Positions 1 through 9,095 are shown, counted from the first letter of the stretch. The stretch is DNA of 64,000 bases from Anaeromyxobacter oryzisoli (GCF_022690765.1 NZ_JALCZA010000006.1:1-64000), one strand, 5' to 3'. Program-made: numbers and translations. Notes: a model not told the origin generated them from the letters alone.

Positions 1-1584
1 CGCGAGCGCGGCGGGCGGCGGCATCGCCGCCGGGGGAGCCGCCCTCGGCCTGGCGGGGGCCTTCGCGGGCGCGCGACGCCCGGCGGGCGGCGGGCCCGGC
101 GGCGGGAGGATCTCGACGCTCCCGATCGGCAGGCCCGCGAGCTGCGGCGACACCACCGCCGGCGTCCCCACGATGACGAGCGTCGCGCGGGACGGATCGA
201 GGACCCGCTCGGCCACCCGGCGCACGTCCTCCGCCGTGACCTGCTGCACCGCGTCCGCGTAGCGGTTCCAGTAGTCGTCCGGCAGGCCGTACGCGATCAG
301 CTCCGCGACGCGCCCCGCGACGCCGCCGACGGTCGCGAAGTCGGCCGGCAGGGAGCGCACCAGCGCCTGCTTCGCGTCCTGGAGCTCGGCGTCGGGCACG
401 GGCTCCCGCCGGAGGCGCTCGAGCTCGCCGAAGATCTCCTTGAGCGCGGGCCCGGTGACGTCGGCCTTCACGTTCCCGCGCACGACCGAGACGCCCGCCA
501 GGCGCCGCGCGTCCGCGCCGGCGCCGAGGCCGTACGTGTAGCCCTTCTCCTCCCGCAAATTTCGGAACAGGCGCGAGGAGGTGCCGCCGCCGAGGACCTG
601 GAAGAGCACGCTCGCGGCCACGTAGTCCTTCGAGGCGCGCTCGACGCCGGGCATGCCGAGGAGGAGCGACGACTGCGGGGCCTCGGCCTTCTCGACGAGG
701 AGCGCCCGATGCGGCGCCGCGACCGGCTGGGGCCGGAGCGGCGGCGCGGCGGTCCCCCTCTTCCACGCGCCGATGGTCCGATCGAGCAGGGGCCGGAGCG
801 CCGCCTCGGTGACGTCGCCGACGACCACCAGCTCGGCGTTCTCGGGGCGCCAGAGCCGCGCGTGGAGGCGGGCGAGGTCGCCCGGCGTGGTCGCCGCGAC
901 CGACGCCTCGGTCCCGAGCACGTAGTGCCCGTAGGGGTTGCCGCCGCCCCAGAAGACGTCGGTGAACGCCTTCGTCGCGACGATCGGCGGCTGGTCGCGC
1001 TGCTGGACGAGCGTCACCTCCCGCTGGTCCTGCACCCGGAGGAAGTCCTTCCGCGGGAAGGCGGGGTTCATCGCCACGTCGGCGAAGATGTCGAGGAGCT
1101 CCGGGAGGTGTCGAGAGAGCACGGCGCCGGAGAGGAAGGCGGAGTCCTGGGTGGCGCCGCCGCCGAGGCTGGCGCCGAGGAAGCCGACCTGGTCCGAGAT
1201 CCGGGTGGGCGTGCGGGTCCGCGTGCCGCCCTCGGTGAGCATGGCCGCGGTGAAGCTCGCGAGCCCGGGGAGGTTCGGCGGATCGTGGATCCCGCCGGCG
1301 TCCACGACCAGGTGGAGCGCGACGATGGGCAGGCGGTGGCGCTCGACGAGCCTGACCTTGAGCCCGTTCGCGAGGACGAAGTGGCGCTGGGCGGGCAGCT
1401 CGAGCGCGGGGGGCGGGCCGAGGGGCGGCACGCGCGAGCGATCCGGGATCGCGGTGGCCTGCGGCTGCGCCGGCGCCGCGACCTTCTGCGGCTGCGCGGG
1501 CGGCGGCGGCCGCGTGGGCGTCGCGCAGGCGAGGGCGACGACGAGCGGGAGCAGGCGTGGGAAGAGGTGGCCGGGGCGGATCAT
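1..1584 (-). CDS. M16-family peptidase homologue without the zinc motif, 3' end beyond window
   Basis: This is a secreted protein of the M16 (insulinase/processing-peptidase) fold, read from an ATG at 1584 to the window edge (528 codons, no stop yet). The N-terminus is a signal peptide whose LVVALAC stretch could be a weak lipobox. The helix that carries HxxEH in active M16 enzymes here reads GLASFTAAMLTEGG, so the zinc ligands are absent. The C-terminal part is rich in Pro and Ala. Its start overlaps the stop of the upstream active M16 gene (ATGA), so the two are co-translated. In known bacterial M16 pairs, an active and an inactive subunit form a heterodimer in the periplasm. That role is inferred here. 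Substrate unknown. Confidence 0.85.
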   Translation of the reverse strand, partial: MIRPGHLFPRLLPLVVALACATPTRPPPPAQPQKVAAPAQPQATAIPDRSRVPPLGPPPALELPAQRHFVLANGLKVRLVERHRLPIVALHLVVDAGGIHDPPNLPGLASFTAAMLTEGGTRTRTPTRISDQVGFLGASLGGGATQDSAFLSGAVLSRHLPELLDIFADVAMNPAFPRKDFLRVQDQREVTLVQQRDQPPIVATKAFTDVFWGGGNPYGHYVLGTEASVAATTPGDLARLHARLWRPENAELVVVGDVTEAALRPLLDRTIGAWKRGTAAPPLRPQPVAAPHRALLVEKAEAPQSSLLLGMPGVERASKDYVAASVLFQVLGGGTSSRLFRNLREEKGYTYGLGAGADARRLAGVSVVRGNVKADVTGPALKEIFGELERLRREPVPDAELQDAKQALVRSLPADFATVGGVAGRVAELIAYGLPDDYWNRYADAVQQVTAEDVRRVAERVLDPSRATLVIVGTPAVVSPQLAGLPIGSVEILPPPGPPPAGRRAPAKAPARPRAAPPAAMPPPAALA

Positions 1585-2987
1585 CGGGCGCTCCCTTGGG
1601 CGGCGGGCGCGGAGCCGCCGGCGGCCGGGACGACGGTGAGGACCACGCGCGCGTCCTTCCGCAGGAAGGTCCGCGCCGCCATCGAGACGTCGGCGGCGGT
1701 GGCGAGGCGGTAGCGGGCGAGGTCCTGCTCGAGGTAGCCCGGGTCGCCGGCGCGGACGAAGTAGTTCGCCAGCGTGGCGGCGCGCCCGCCGAACCCGCCC
1801 ACCGGCTCGAGCCCGAACACCGCCGCCGCCTCGATCTTGTTCTTCGCGCGCTCGAGCTCCTCGGCGCTGGGCGGCACCCGCGCGATGCGCGCGAGCTCCT
1901 CGTCGATCTCCTTCTCGAGCCGCGCGACGGGGACGCCCGGCTTCGGCGTCGCCACCACGAGGAACATCCCCGCGAGCGCCTCGCTCGACTGCCCGGCCGA
2001 GACGCTCTGCGCGATCTGCTCGTCCATCACCAGCCGCTTCACGAGCCGCGCGCTCTTGCCGTCGGTGAGGATCTGCCCGAGCAGGTCCAGGGCGGCGTCG
2101 CCGGGCGCGAAGACCTTCGGCGTCTGCCACGCGAGGTACAGCCGGGGGAGCTGCACCCGGTCCTGCATGGTGACCCGCTTCTCCTGCGCGAGCGGCTGCG
2201 GCGAGGGGAGCTGGTGCACCGGCCGCGCCTTGCCGGGGATCCCCGCGAACCACTTCTCCACGAGGGCGCGGGTGCGCGCCGGGTCGATGTCGCCGGCGAC
2301 GGAGAGGACCGCGTTCTCCGGACCGTACCAGCGCTCGAAGAAGTGCCGCACGTCCTCGAGCGTCGCCGCCTCGAGGTCCTCGTGCGAGCCGATGGTCATC
2401 CAGTGGTACGGGAAGTCGTTCGTCCAGAGGTTCGAGAGGATCCGGTCGAAGGCGAGGCCGTACGGCTGCATCTCGTAGCTCTGGCGCCGCTCGTTGCGGA
2501 CCACGTCGCGCTGATTGTCGAGCTTCGCCTGGTCGAGGGTGGGGAGGAGGAACCCCATCCGATCCGAGCCGATGAAGAGCATCTGCTCGAGGGCGTTCGA
2601 CGGCACCTGCTCCCAGTAGACCGTGGTGTCCTGGGAGGTGGAGCCGTTCGCGTCGCCGCCGGCGGCGTCCACGAGCCGGTCCTCGAGCCCCTTCGGCAGG
2701 TGCTCGGTGCCCTGGAACATGAGGTGCTCGAAGAGGTGGGCGAACCCGGTCCGCCCCGGGCGCTCGTCCTTCGACCCGACGTCGTACTGGACGTGGACGC
2801 CCACGAGCGGGGCCCCGTGGTCCTCGTGCAGGATCACGGTGAGGCCGTTCGGGAGCCGGAAGAGCTCGTAGGGCAGCTTCGGGGTCTCGGCCGCCGCGGC
2901 GGCGGCCGGGGGCGGGGAAGCGGCGGGCGCGGCCTGCGCGACCGCGAGGGTGGCGAGGGCGGCGGCGAGCGACGGACCGATGGTCAT
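1581..2987 (-). CDS. M16-family zinc metallopeptidase, active subunit
   Basis: This is a 468-aa secreted peptidase. An Ala-rich signal peptide covers about residues 1-22. The inverted zinc motif HLFEH lies at residues 84-88 (H84, E87, H88), and a downstream NERRQSYE region should supply the third zinc ligand. A second M16 domain follows (about 210-390). Length and domain order fit the small bacterial M16B class. It is the first gene of a two-gene unit, and its stop overlaps the start of the inactive partner. A TATAAG hexamer about 10 bases upstream of the ATG might be a -10 box, which would give a very short leader. The exact substrate cannot be told. Proteolysis of periplasmic peptides or misfolded exported proteins is a reasonable inference. 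Confidence 0.9.
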   Translation of the reverse strand: MTIGPSLAAALATLAVAQAAPAASPPPAAAAAAETPKLPYELFRLPNGLTVILHEDHGAPLVGVHVQYDVGSKDERPGRTGFAHLFEHLMFQGTEHLPKGLEDRLVDAAGGDANGSTSQDTTVYWEQVPSNALEQMLFIGSDRMGFLLPTLDQAKLDNQRDVVRNERRQSYEMQPYGLAFDRILSNLWTNDFPYHWMTIGSHEDLEAATLEDVRHFFERWYGPENAVLSVAGDIDPARTRALVEKWFAGIPGKARPVHQLPSPQPLAQEKRVTMQDRVQLPRLYLAWQTPKVFAPGDAALDLLGQILTDGKSARLVKRLVMDEQIAQSVSAGQSSEALAGMFLVVATPKPGVPVARLEKEIDEELARIARVPPSAEELERAKNKIEAAAVFGLEPVGGFGGRAATLANYFVRAGDPGYLEQDLARYRLATAADVSMAARTFLRKDARVVLTVVPAAGGSAPAAQGSAR

Positions 2988-3164
2988 GGCGGCTGCTTAT
3001 ATGCTCGCCGCCGTGCCGCGTCACGCTCCCGAGCGTGCCGCCGGGCGCCGATTCTCCCGCCGGCCTGCCCGCCCGGGACGGACGGGCCGCAGGGCGCGTG
3101 CGGCCCGGATGGCCCTGCGTCCGCCCGTTGCTTCGCCCGCTCCCGGGGCTATGCTCGAAGGCCG

Positions 3165-3557
3165 ATGGCCAGCGCCGTCGCCGCCCGTCCGCTCCGGATC
3201 CTCGTCGCCGAGGACGATCCGGCGGTCGCGCGCCTCTACGCGTCCTTCGCCGAGCGCCGCGGGCACGCCGTGGTGTGCGCCCGCGACGGCGCGGAGGCGC
3301 TCGCCGCCGCCGCGGCCGAGCGGCCGGACGTGATCCTGCTCGACGTCGCGATGCCGCGCCTGGACGGGCGCGACGCGCTCCGGTCGCTCAAGCACGACCC
3401 GGCCACCCGCGGGATCCCGGTGCTCGTCCTGAGCGCGCTGGGCGGCGACCAGCTCATGCGCGATCTGCTCCTCGAGCTGGGCGCCTGGGACGTCCTCGAG
3501 AAGCCGGTGGATCTCCAGCTGGCCCTCGACAAGGCGGAGCGCCTCCTCCAGCGTTGA
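3165..3557 (+). CDS. single-domain response regulator (CheY-like receiver)
   Basis: This is a 130-aa stand-alone receiver domain. The acidic pair E16/D17 (AEDD), the phospho-acceptor D60 (ILLDVAMP) and the EKPVD lysine near the C-terminus are all visible. No output domain follows. The ATG at 3165 is chosen because it starts immediately before the receiver fold; the longer open frame upstream is antisense to the M16 gene. It stands alone, divergent from the M16 pair and convergent with glgC, so its partner kinase cannot be guessed from context. Such proteins usually relay phosphate or act by protein contact. Confidence 0.85.
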   Translation: MASAVAARPLRILVAEDDPAVARLYASFAERRGHAVVCARDGAEALAAAAAERPDVILLDVAMPRLDGRDALRSLKHDPATRGIPVLVLSALGGDQLMRDLLLELGAWDVLEKPVDLQLALDKAERLLQR

Positions 3558-3585
3558 GGGCGACCCCCGCGCGCGCGCCGTCGGG

Positions 3586-4827
3586 CTACCGCCCCGCCTC
3601 GATCCGCATCCCCTTCGGGATGATCACGATCCCGCTCTCGGTGACGTGGAAGTGCCTGCGGTCCTTCTCGAGGTCGTAGCCGACGGTGGTCCCGGACGGG
3701 ATGTCCACGTGCTTGTCCACGATCGCGCGCCGGATCCGGCAGTGCCGGCCGATGTTCACGTTCTCGAAGAGGATCGAGTCCTCCACCGTGGCGTAGCTGT
3801 TCACCCGCACCTTCGGCGAGAGGATCGAGTGGTGGACCTGGCCGCCGGAGATGATGCAGCCCTCGGACACCAGCGAGTCGGTGGCGCGGCCGACCCGGTG
3901 CTCGCGCTCGTTGCTGAACACGAACTTGGCGGGCGGGTAGTTGTACTGCACCGTGTAGATCGGCCACTGGTCGTTGTAGAGCGAGAAGATCGGGTCCACC
4001 GCGACGAGATCCATGTTCGCCTGGAAGTAGGCGTCGAGCGACCCGACGTCGCGCCAGTAGCCGCGCTCCCGCTCGCTCTGGCCGGGCACCACGTTCTTCG
4101 CGAAGTCGTACACGTAGACCCGCTTGCGCTGGTACATCGAGACGACGATCGACTTCCCGAAGTCGTGGGCGCTGGTCGGATCGCCGGCGTCCCGCACGAT
4201 CTCCTGCACGAGCGAGTCGGTCGTGAACAGGTAGTTGCCCATCGAGGCGAGGCAGCGGGTCGGATCGCCCGGGATGGTCTTCGGGTCCTCCTTGGGCTTC
4301 TCGACGAAGCCGATCATCCGCCCGTCGGCGTCCACCTCGATGATCCCGAACTCGCTCGCCTCCTCCTTGGGGATCGGGATCGCCGCGACGGTCAGCTCGG
4401 CCTTCCGGTCCTCGTGGTAGTCGAGCATCTTCCGCACGTCCATGCGGTAGACGTGATCGGCGCCGAAGACGAAGGTGTACTCGGGCTCCTCGTCGGTGAT
4501 GATGTTCAGGTTCTGGTAGATGGCGTCGGCCGAGCCCTCGAACCACTTCGGCCCCACGCGCATCTGCGCGGGCACGAGCTCCACGTACTGGTTCAGCAGG
4601 GCGGTGAGGCGCCACCCGCGCTGGACGTGCGTGTTGAGCGACTCCGACTTGTACTGGACCAGCACCTTCATCCGGAGGATCCCGGAGTTCGCGAAGTTCG
4701 AGAGGACGAAGTCGATGATCCGGTAGCGCCCGCCGAAGGGGACCGCCGGCTTCGCCCGCTCGCGGGTGAGCGGGTCGAGGCGGCGGCCCTCGCCGCCGGC
4801 GAGGATCATCGCGAGGAGCTTCGCCAT
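3586..4827 (-). CDS. glgC: glucose-1-phosphate adenylyltransferase (ADP-glucose pyrophosphorylase)
   Basis: This enzyme makes ADP-glucose from ATP and glucose 1-phosphate, the committed step of bacterial glycogen synthesis. The 413-aa length is typical. The N-terminal nucleotidyltransferase domain has the GGEGRRL phosphate-binding loop (residues 11-17) and [10 protein letters not shown] (residues 121-130), whose Asp binds the metal. The C-terminal third is a left-handed beta-helix with many I/V-G repeats. A good ribosome site (AGGAGTGAC) precedes the ATG. The branching enzyme glgB lies elsewhere in the window, so the glycogen genes are scattered. Cytosolic. Allosteric control by sugar phosphates is known for the family but cannot be read here. 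Confidence 0.95.
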   Translation of the reverse strand: MAKLLAMILAGGEGRRLDPLTRERAKPAVPFGGRYRIIDFVLSNFANSGILRMKVLVQYKSESLNTHVQRGWRLTALLNQYVELVPAQMRVGPKWFEGSADAIYQNLNIITDEEPEYTFVFGADHVYRMDVRKMLDYHEDRKAELTVAAIPIPKEEASEFGIIEVDADGRMIGFVEKPKEDPKTIPGDPTRCLASMGNYLFTTDSLVQEIVRDAGDPTSAHDFGKSIVVSMYQRKRVYVYDFAKNVVPGQSERERGYWRDVGSLDAYFQANMDLVAVDPIFSLYNDQWPIYTVQYNYPPAKFVFSNEREHRVGRATDSLVSEGCIISGGQVHHSILSPKVRVNSYATVEDSILFENVNIGRHCRIRRAIVDKHVDIPSGTTVGYDLEKDRRHFHVTESGIVIIPKGMRIEAGR

Positions 4828-4860
4828 CTGTCACTCCTGGTGTCGAACGGGCTTGCCTCG

Positions 4861-4889
4861 ATGCTACGCACCTCGCCCGGATCGGGCAA
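4861..4889 (-). promoter_or_regulatory. candidate sigma-70 promoter of glgC
   Basis: On the minus strand TTGCCC (4889-4884) and TAGCAT (4866-4861) are separated by 17 bases, and lie about 35 bases upstream of the glgC ATG. Each box matches the consensus at four of six positions. The spacing is ideal. The rest of the 224-base gap between add and glgC shows nothing I recognise. Confidence 0.35.
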
Positions 4890-5051
4890 GGAAGCGGCCG
4901 GCGGGCCGGGGCCGCGCGCTCCCGCCGCCGCTGCGGCCACTGTACGCCGCCGCGCGCCGGGATCGCCGCGGCCGCATGGGGGTCGCGCCGGCCGCCCGCG
5001 ATCACGGAGCCCCGGGGGCCGAAGCGGCGTCGCGCGGCCGCCGGCGGCCGA

Positions 5052-6170
5052 TCAGCCGCACCCGCCCGCGCTCGTCGCCTGCTGCGACGCCGGCGCGGTC
5101 ACCCCGAAGCGGCCGACCACCTCCGCGATCTCGGCGTTCACCTGCCGGAGCAGGTCGGCCTTCTCGCGGAAGGGGAGGAACGCGCTCTTGAAGCCCTGCA
5201 CGACCAGCGTGCAGAGGTCCTCGAGCGTGAAGCCCATCTCCCGGTGCGCGACGAGCAGCTCCTTCGTCGAGCTCGTGTCCGTGATGAGCCGGTTGTCGGT
5301 GTTCACGGTCACCCGCAGGCCGAAGTCGAAGTAGAAGCGGAGCGGGTGGGCCGCGAAGTTGGGCACCGAGCCCGTCTGCACGTTCGAGGACGGGCACATC
5401 TCGAGCGGGATGCGGTGGTCGTTCAGGTAGTTGAGGAGGTCGCCCGACTCGCGGAGGCGGACGCCGTGCCCGATCCGGTGGGCGCCGCACCAGTGCACCG
5501 CCTGGGCGATCGACTCGGGGCCGAACGCCTCGCCGGCGTGGATCGTGACGTTCACGTTGTTGTCGAGGATGAGCTGGATCGCGTCGCGGTGCCGGCGCGC
5601 CGGGTGGCCCTCCTCGGCGCCGGCGAGGTCGAACCCGACCACGCCCTTCCCCTTGTACGCGACGGCGAGCTCGGCGAGCCGCACGCTCGTCACCGGATCC
5701 ATGTGCCGGATCCCGCAGATGATCACGTTCGACCGGATCCCGGTCTCCCGCTCCGCGACGCGGAGCCCCTCGAGCACGGCGTCCACGATCGTGGTGGGCT
5801 TCAGCCCCGACCGCGTGTGGAGGACCGGCGAGTAGCGGACCTCCAGGTAGCGGACGTTCTCGGCGGCGGCGTCGATCGCGAGCTCGTAGGCGGCGCGCTC
5901 GAGCGCCTCCTCGGTCTGCAGCACCGCAAGGGTGACGTCGAAGGCGGTGAGGTAGTCCTCGAGCGAGCGGCAGGTCTCCCCCATGTGTATCGCCTTCGCC
6001 AGCCCCTCCGGCGTGACCGCCGGGAGCTTCACCCGCTGCCGCTCCGCGAGCTCGAGGACGGTCCGGAGCCGCAGGGAGCCGTCGAGGTGGCAGTGCAGGT
6101 CCGTCTTGGGGAGGGCCCGCACCAGCTCCTCCGTGACGGCCGGGAGCGGGTCCCGGATCGGGTCGGCCAT
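5052..6170 (-). CDS. add: adenosine deaminase family protein
   Basis: This is predicted to hydrolyse adenosine to inosine and ammonia (purine salvage), in the cytosol. The protein is 372 aa from the ATG at 6170. A longer frame to 6206 adds 12 poorly conserved residues. Zinc and substrate motifs are in order: HCHLDGS (H26, H28), HAGE around residue 205, the GHG histidine, SSN, and NTDN near the C-terminus. The classical enzyme has NTDD. The D-to-N change also occurs in many bacterial members of the family as I remember them, so it is probably a subfamily trait. Related deaminases in this superfamily act on adenine or aminofutalosine, so substrate specificity is not certain. No purine genes are nearby. 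Confidence 0.8.
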   Translation of the reverse strand: MADPIRDPLPAVTEELVRALPKTDLHCHLDGSLRLRTVLELAERQRVKLPAVTPEGLAKAIHMGETCRSLEDYLTAFDVTLAVLQTEEALERAAYELAIDAAAENVRYLEVRYSPVLHTRSGLKPTTIVDAVLEGLRVAERETGIRSNVIICGIRHMDPVTSVRLAELAVAYKGKGVVGFDLAGAEEGHPARRHRDAIQLILDNNVNVTIHAGEAFGPESIAQAVHWCGAHRIGHGVRLRESGDLLNYLNDHRIPLEMCPSSNVQTGSVPNFAAHPLRFYFDFGLRVTVNTDNRLITDTSSTKELLVAHREMGFTLEDLCTLVVQGFKSAFLPFREKADLLRQVNAEIAEVVGRFGVTAPASQQATSAGGCG

Positions 6171-6258
6171 GCGGGAACGATACCCTCGGCCCGACCGGCC
6201 CGTCACCGCGCCGCCCCGCTCGAGCCAGCCGGCCGCGGGGCCGCGCCCCAGGCGCCGC

Positions 6259-7641
6259 TCACCCGCGCCGAGCGTCGGGAGCCCGGCCGGCGCGGGTGTC
6301 GTCGCCGTCGGCCTCGTCGGGCTCGTCCGGGGCGCCCAGGCTCTCGAGCCGGGAGTAGAGGCGTCGCCGGGTGATGCCGAGCAGGCGCGCGGCGGCCGCC
6401 TTGTTCCCGCCCGTCCCCTCGAGCGCGGCGTGCAGGAGGTCGCGCTCGAAGGCGTCGAGGTCGAACCCCTCGACGAGGACGTCGGCCGCGCGCCGGTCGG
6501 GGGCCTTGGTGGCCGGGGCGACGTGCTCGGCGCGGATCTCGTCCTCGCCGGCGAGGATGAGGGCGCGCTCGATGGCGTTCTCGAGCTCGCGCACGTTCCC
6601 CGGCCAGCGCCGGGCGGCGAGCCGCTCCCGCGCCGGCGGCGAGAGCTTCGCCGCGGGGACGCCGCGGGCGGCGAGGAACCGCTCGGCGATGGGCACGACG
6701 TCCTCCGGGCGATCCCGGAGCGGCGGCACGCGGATCGCGAAGACGTCGAGGCGGTAGAAGAGATCCTCGCGGAAGGTCCCCGCCCGCACCGCCGCGTCGA
6801 GGTCGCGGTTCGTCGCGGCGATCACCCGCACGTCCACCTGCCGCTCCTCGGTGGCGCCCAGCGGCACGAACCGGCGCTCCTGGAGGAACCGGAGGAGCTT
6901 CACCTGGGTCGCCTGCGAGACGTCCCCGATCTCGTCGAGGAAGAGCGTCCCGCCGTCCGCGGCGGCGAGGTGCCCCGCCTTCCGCGCCACCGCGCCGGTG
7001 AAGGCCCCCCGCTCATGGCCGAAGAGCTCGCTCTCCAGGAGCGTCTCCGGCAAGGCCGCGCAGTGCACCTCGACGAGCGGGGCCGCCGCGCGCCGGCTCT
7101 CGTAGTGGATCGTCCGCGCGAGCTGGCTCTTCCCGGTGCCGCTCTCGCCGAGGAGGAGCACCGTCGCGTCCGTCGCGGCCACCTGGCGCGCGGCGGCCAG
7201 GACCGCCCGCATCGCCGCGCTCTCGGCGCACAGCGAGGGCGTGAGCGCGGCGAGCAGCCGGGCGCTCCGGCGCTCCGCCTCGCGCTGCCCGGCGAGCCGC
7301 CGGACCCGCAGCCGCAGCTCGTCCATCGCGAACGGCTTCAGCACGTAGTCCGCGGCGCCCGCCTTCATCGCCTCCACCGCGCTCTCCGCCGTGGCGTACG
7401 CGGTCATGAGGATCACCTCCGGCGCGTCGGGGAGCGCCCGCGCCGCGCGCAGCACCGCGAGCCCGTCCACCTCCGGCATCCGGAGATCGGTCACGACCAC
7501 GTCCACGGGCGCCGCGGCGAGCCGGGCGAGCGCCTCGCGCCCCCCGCCCGCCCGGGCCACCGCATGGCCGTCCCGCTCGAGCGCCTCGGCGAGGAGCCGC
7601 CCGAGCTTCGCCTCGTCGTCCGCGATGAGCACCCGCGCCAC
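6259..7641 (-). CDS. sigma-54-dependent response regulator, NtrC family
   Basis: This is a 460-aa transcription activator with three domains. The receiver has D8/D9, phospho-acceptor D52 and K102. The AAA+ ATPase domain has Walker A GESGTGKS at residues 165-172, the sigma-54 contact loop GAFTGA and Walker B FLDEIG. The C-terminal Fis-type helix-turn-helix reads GGNKAAAARLLGITRRRLYSRL. When phosphorylated it should drive open-complex formation at -24/-12 promoters. It lies 28 bases after its likely kinase, and downstream of an outer-membrane TPR protein gene, suggesting an envelope or secretion signal. The target genes are not visible; I found no convincing TGGCAC-N5-TTGC promoter in this neighbourhood. 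Confidence 0.92.
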   Translation of the reverse strand: MARVLIADDEAKLGRLLAEALERDGHAVARAGGGREALARLAAAPVDVVVTDLRMPEVDGLAVLRAARALPDAPEVILMTAYATAESAVEAMKAGAADYVLKPFAMDELRLRVRRLAGQREAERRSARLLAALTPSLCAESAAMRAVLAAARQVAATDATVLLLGESGTGKSQLARTIHYESRRAAAPLVEVHCAALPETLLESELFGHERGAFTGAVARKAGHLAAADGGTLFLDEIGDVSQATQVKLLRFLQERRFVPLGATEERQVDVRVIAATNRDLDAAVRAGTFREDLFYRLDVFAIRVPPLRDRPEDVVPIAERFLAARGVPAAKLSPPARERLAARRWPGNVRELENAIERALILAGEDEIRAEHVAPATKAPDRRAADVLVEGFDLDAFERDLLHAALEGTGGNKAAAARLLGITRRRLYSRLESLGAPDEPDEADGDDTRAGRAPDARRG

Positions 7642-7669
7642 GGCCGTCGTCCTTTCCCCGCCGCCGCGC

Positions 7670-8932
7670 CTACGCCGCGCGGGGCAGCCTGAGCTCGAAG
7701 GTCGTCCCGGGCCCGCCCCCGGCCACCGCGAGCGACCCCCCGTGCCGCTCCACGAGCCGCCGCGACACGGCGAGGCCGAGGCCGGTGCCGCCCTCGCGGG
7801 CGCTCGCGAAGGCCTCGAACAGCCGGTCGCGGATCGCCGGGTCGATACCGGGGCCGTCGTCGCGGATCACGAGCCGGACCTCGGCGCCGGCGGCCTCGCC
7901 GCGGATCTCCACGCGCCGGGCGCCCGCCTCCGCGGCGTTCGCGAGGAGGTTCGCGAGCACCTGCCGGAGGCGGGCCGGATCGGCCTCGACCGGCGGGAGC
8001 CCCGGCGCGACGGCCACGGTCACGGCGAGGCCCGGGTGGAGGGCGGCGCTGCCGCGCGCCGCCTCCGCCGCGAGCCCGGCGAGCTCCACCCGCTGGCGCT
8101 TCAGGGCGGGCTCCGCGGAGAGGTCGAGGAAGTCCTGGGTGAGCCGGCGGAGCCTCGCCACCTCCCCGAGGACGTCCTCGAGCCCCTCGCGGTCCCGCGG
8201 GCCGAGCGCGTCGCCGGCCCGCTCGCGGAGGAGCTCCACCGCGGCGCGGATGATGCCGAGGGGGTTCCTGATCTCGTGGGCGACCGCGGCGGCCATCCGG
8301 GCGAGGGCGTCTCCCCGGGCGGCGCGCGCCGCGGCCTCCCGGCGCTGCCGCTCCGAGCGCGCCCACCCCGACGCGGCGAGGGCGAGGGCGAGCGCGGTGA
8401 GCCCGGAGAGGGCCACGCCGATCCCGAGCGCGCGCCGGAGCCGGCCCCTCGCGGCGGAGAACGCCTCGCCCGCCTCGAGGGCGAGCACCGCCCGGGGCCG
8501 TCCGTCGGATCCCCGCACCGGGAAGTAGGCGGTCTCCACGTGCACGTCCCCCACCGCGTAGCCGGGGCCGATCGTGACCTCGCCCCGGAGCGCCGCCTCG
8601 CCCCGGAGCGCCGCCTCGACCCGGCCCGCGTCGACCCGCAGGAGGTCGGCCGGGGCGCCCGCGGGCCCGGTCGCGTCGGCGAGCACCACCCACGAAGGGG
8701 AGACGAGGTAGGCGCCCTCGAGCCGGTTCGCCTCCATGAGCGCGCGGAGCCTGGCCTCGCCCTGCGCGGCGTCGCCGAGGAGGAGCGCGGCGCTCTCGCC
8801 GGCGCCCCGGAGCCGCTCCTCGAGGACGCGGTCGAGCGCGGCGCTCGCGGCGCGGTGGAGCGCGAAGGTCGTCGCCAGCGACCCGGCAAGGCCGAGGAGC
8901 GCGGCGGCGATGGGCACGGCGGCGCGCGGCAT
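7670..8932 (-). CDS. membrane-bound sensor histidine kinase
   Basis: This is a 420-aa kinase, started at the ATG at 8932; an upstream in-frame ATG at 9067 would add a tail that reads through hairpin DNA. An N-terminal membrane helix (about residues 5-28) and a second near residues 155-175 flank an extracytoplasmic sensor of about 125 residues. The dimerisation/phosphoacceptor helix has H219 in HEIRNPLG. The ATPase domain shows the N box NLLANAAEAG, G1 DDGPGID and G2 GGTGLGLA. There is no HAMP signature that I can see. It precedes the NtrC-type regulator by 28 bases and is surely its partner. A perfect 18-base tandem duplication (8579-8614) in the sensor part encodes a repeated ALRGE segment. 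Confidence 0.92.
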   Translation of the reverse strand: MPRAAVPIAAALLGLAGSLATTFALHRAASAALDRVLEERLRGAGESAALLLGDAAQGEARLRALMEANRLEGAYLVSPSWVVLADATGPAGAPADLLRVDAGRVEAALRGEAALRGEVTIGPGYAVGDVHVETAYFPVRGSDGRPRAVLALEAGEAFSAARGRLRRALGIGVALSGLTALALALAASGWARSERQRREAAARAARGDALARMAAAVAHEIRNPLGIIRAAVELLRERAGDALGPRDREGLEDVLGEVARLRRLTQDFLDLSAEPALKRQRVELAGLAAEAARGSAALHPGLAVTVAVAPGLPPVEADPARLRQVLANLLANAAEAGARRVEIRGEAAGAEVRLVIRDDGPGIDPAIRDRLFEAFASAREGGTGLGLAVSRRLVERHGGSLAVAGGGPGTTFELRLPRAA

Positions 8933-8968
8933 GTGGAATCGGGTATCGCTCGTTCCGGTGGGGGGACT

Positions 8969-9095
8969 GGGGGGAGCGGCGGTCGCTCCCCCCGGTAGAG
9001 GGCTCGCTGCGGTCGTATGCAGCGAGCCCGGATATCGTCTCTGACTCGCCTCCAGTTGCGTTCGCATGCTCGAATGACAGCGAAAGGCGAGTCAG
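8969..9095. repeat. three tandem inverted repeats between kinase and OMP genes
   Basis: The 159-base gap holds three hairpins in a row. The first is a perfect 10-bp stem, 8969-8978 with 8984-8993. The second is a perfect 11-bp stem, 9000-9010 with 9019-9029. The third is a perfect 10-bp stem, 9041-9050 with 9086-9095, which encloses TTCGC/GCGAA and covers the TGA of the upstream gene. They follow the outer-membrane protein gene on the minus strand, so termination, RNA protection or attenuation before the kinase gene are all possible. No U-tract follows. Confidence 0.7.

Noticed and set aside
5052-6170. Loss-of-function reading of NTDN in the adenosine deaminase
   Set aside because: The zinc-binding Asp is kept, and the second-position Asn is common in part of this family to my knowledge, so inactivation is not supported.
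8933-9067. A longer start for the histidine kinase
   Set aside because: The extra 45 residues come from the hairpin DNA and precede a normal first membrane helix starting at 8932.
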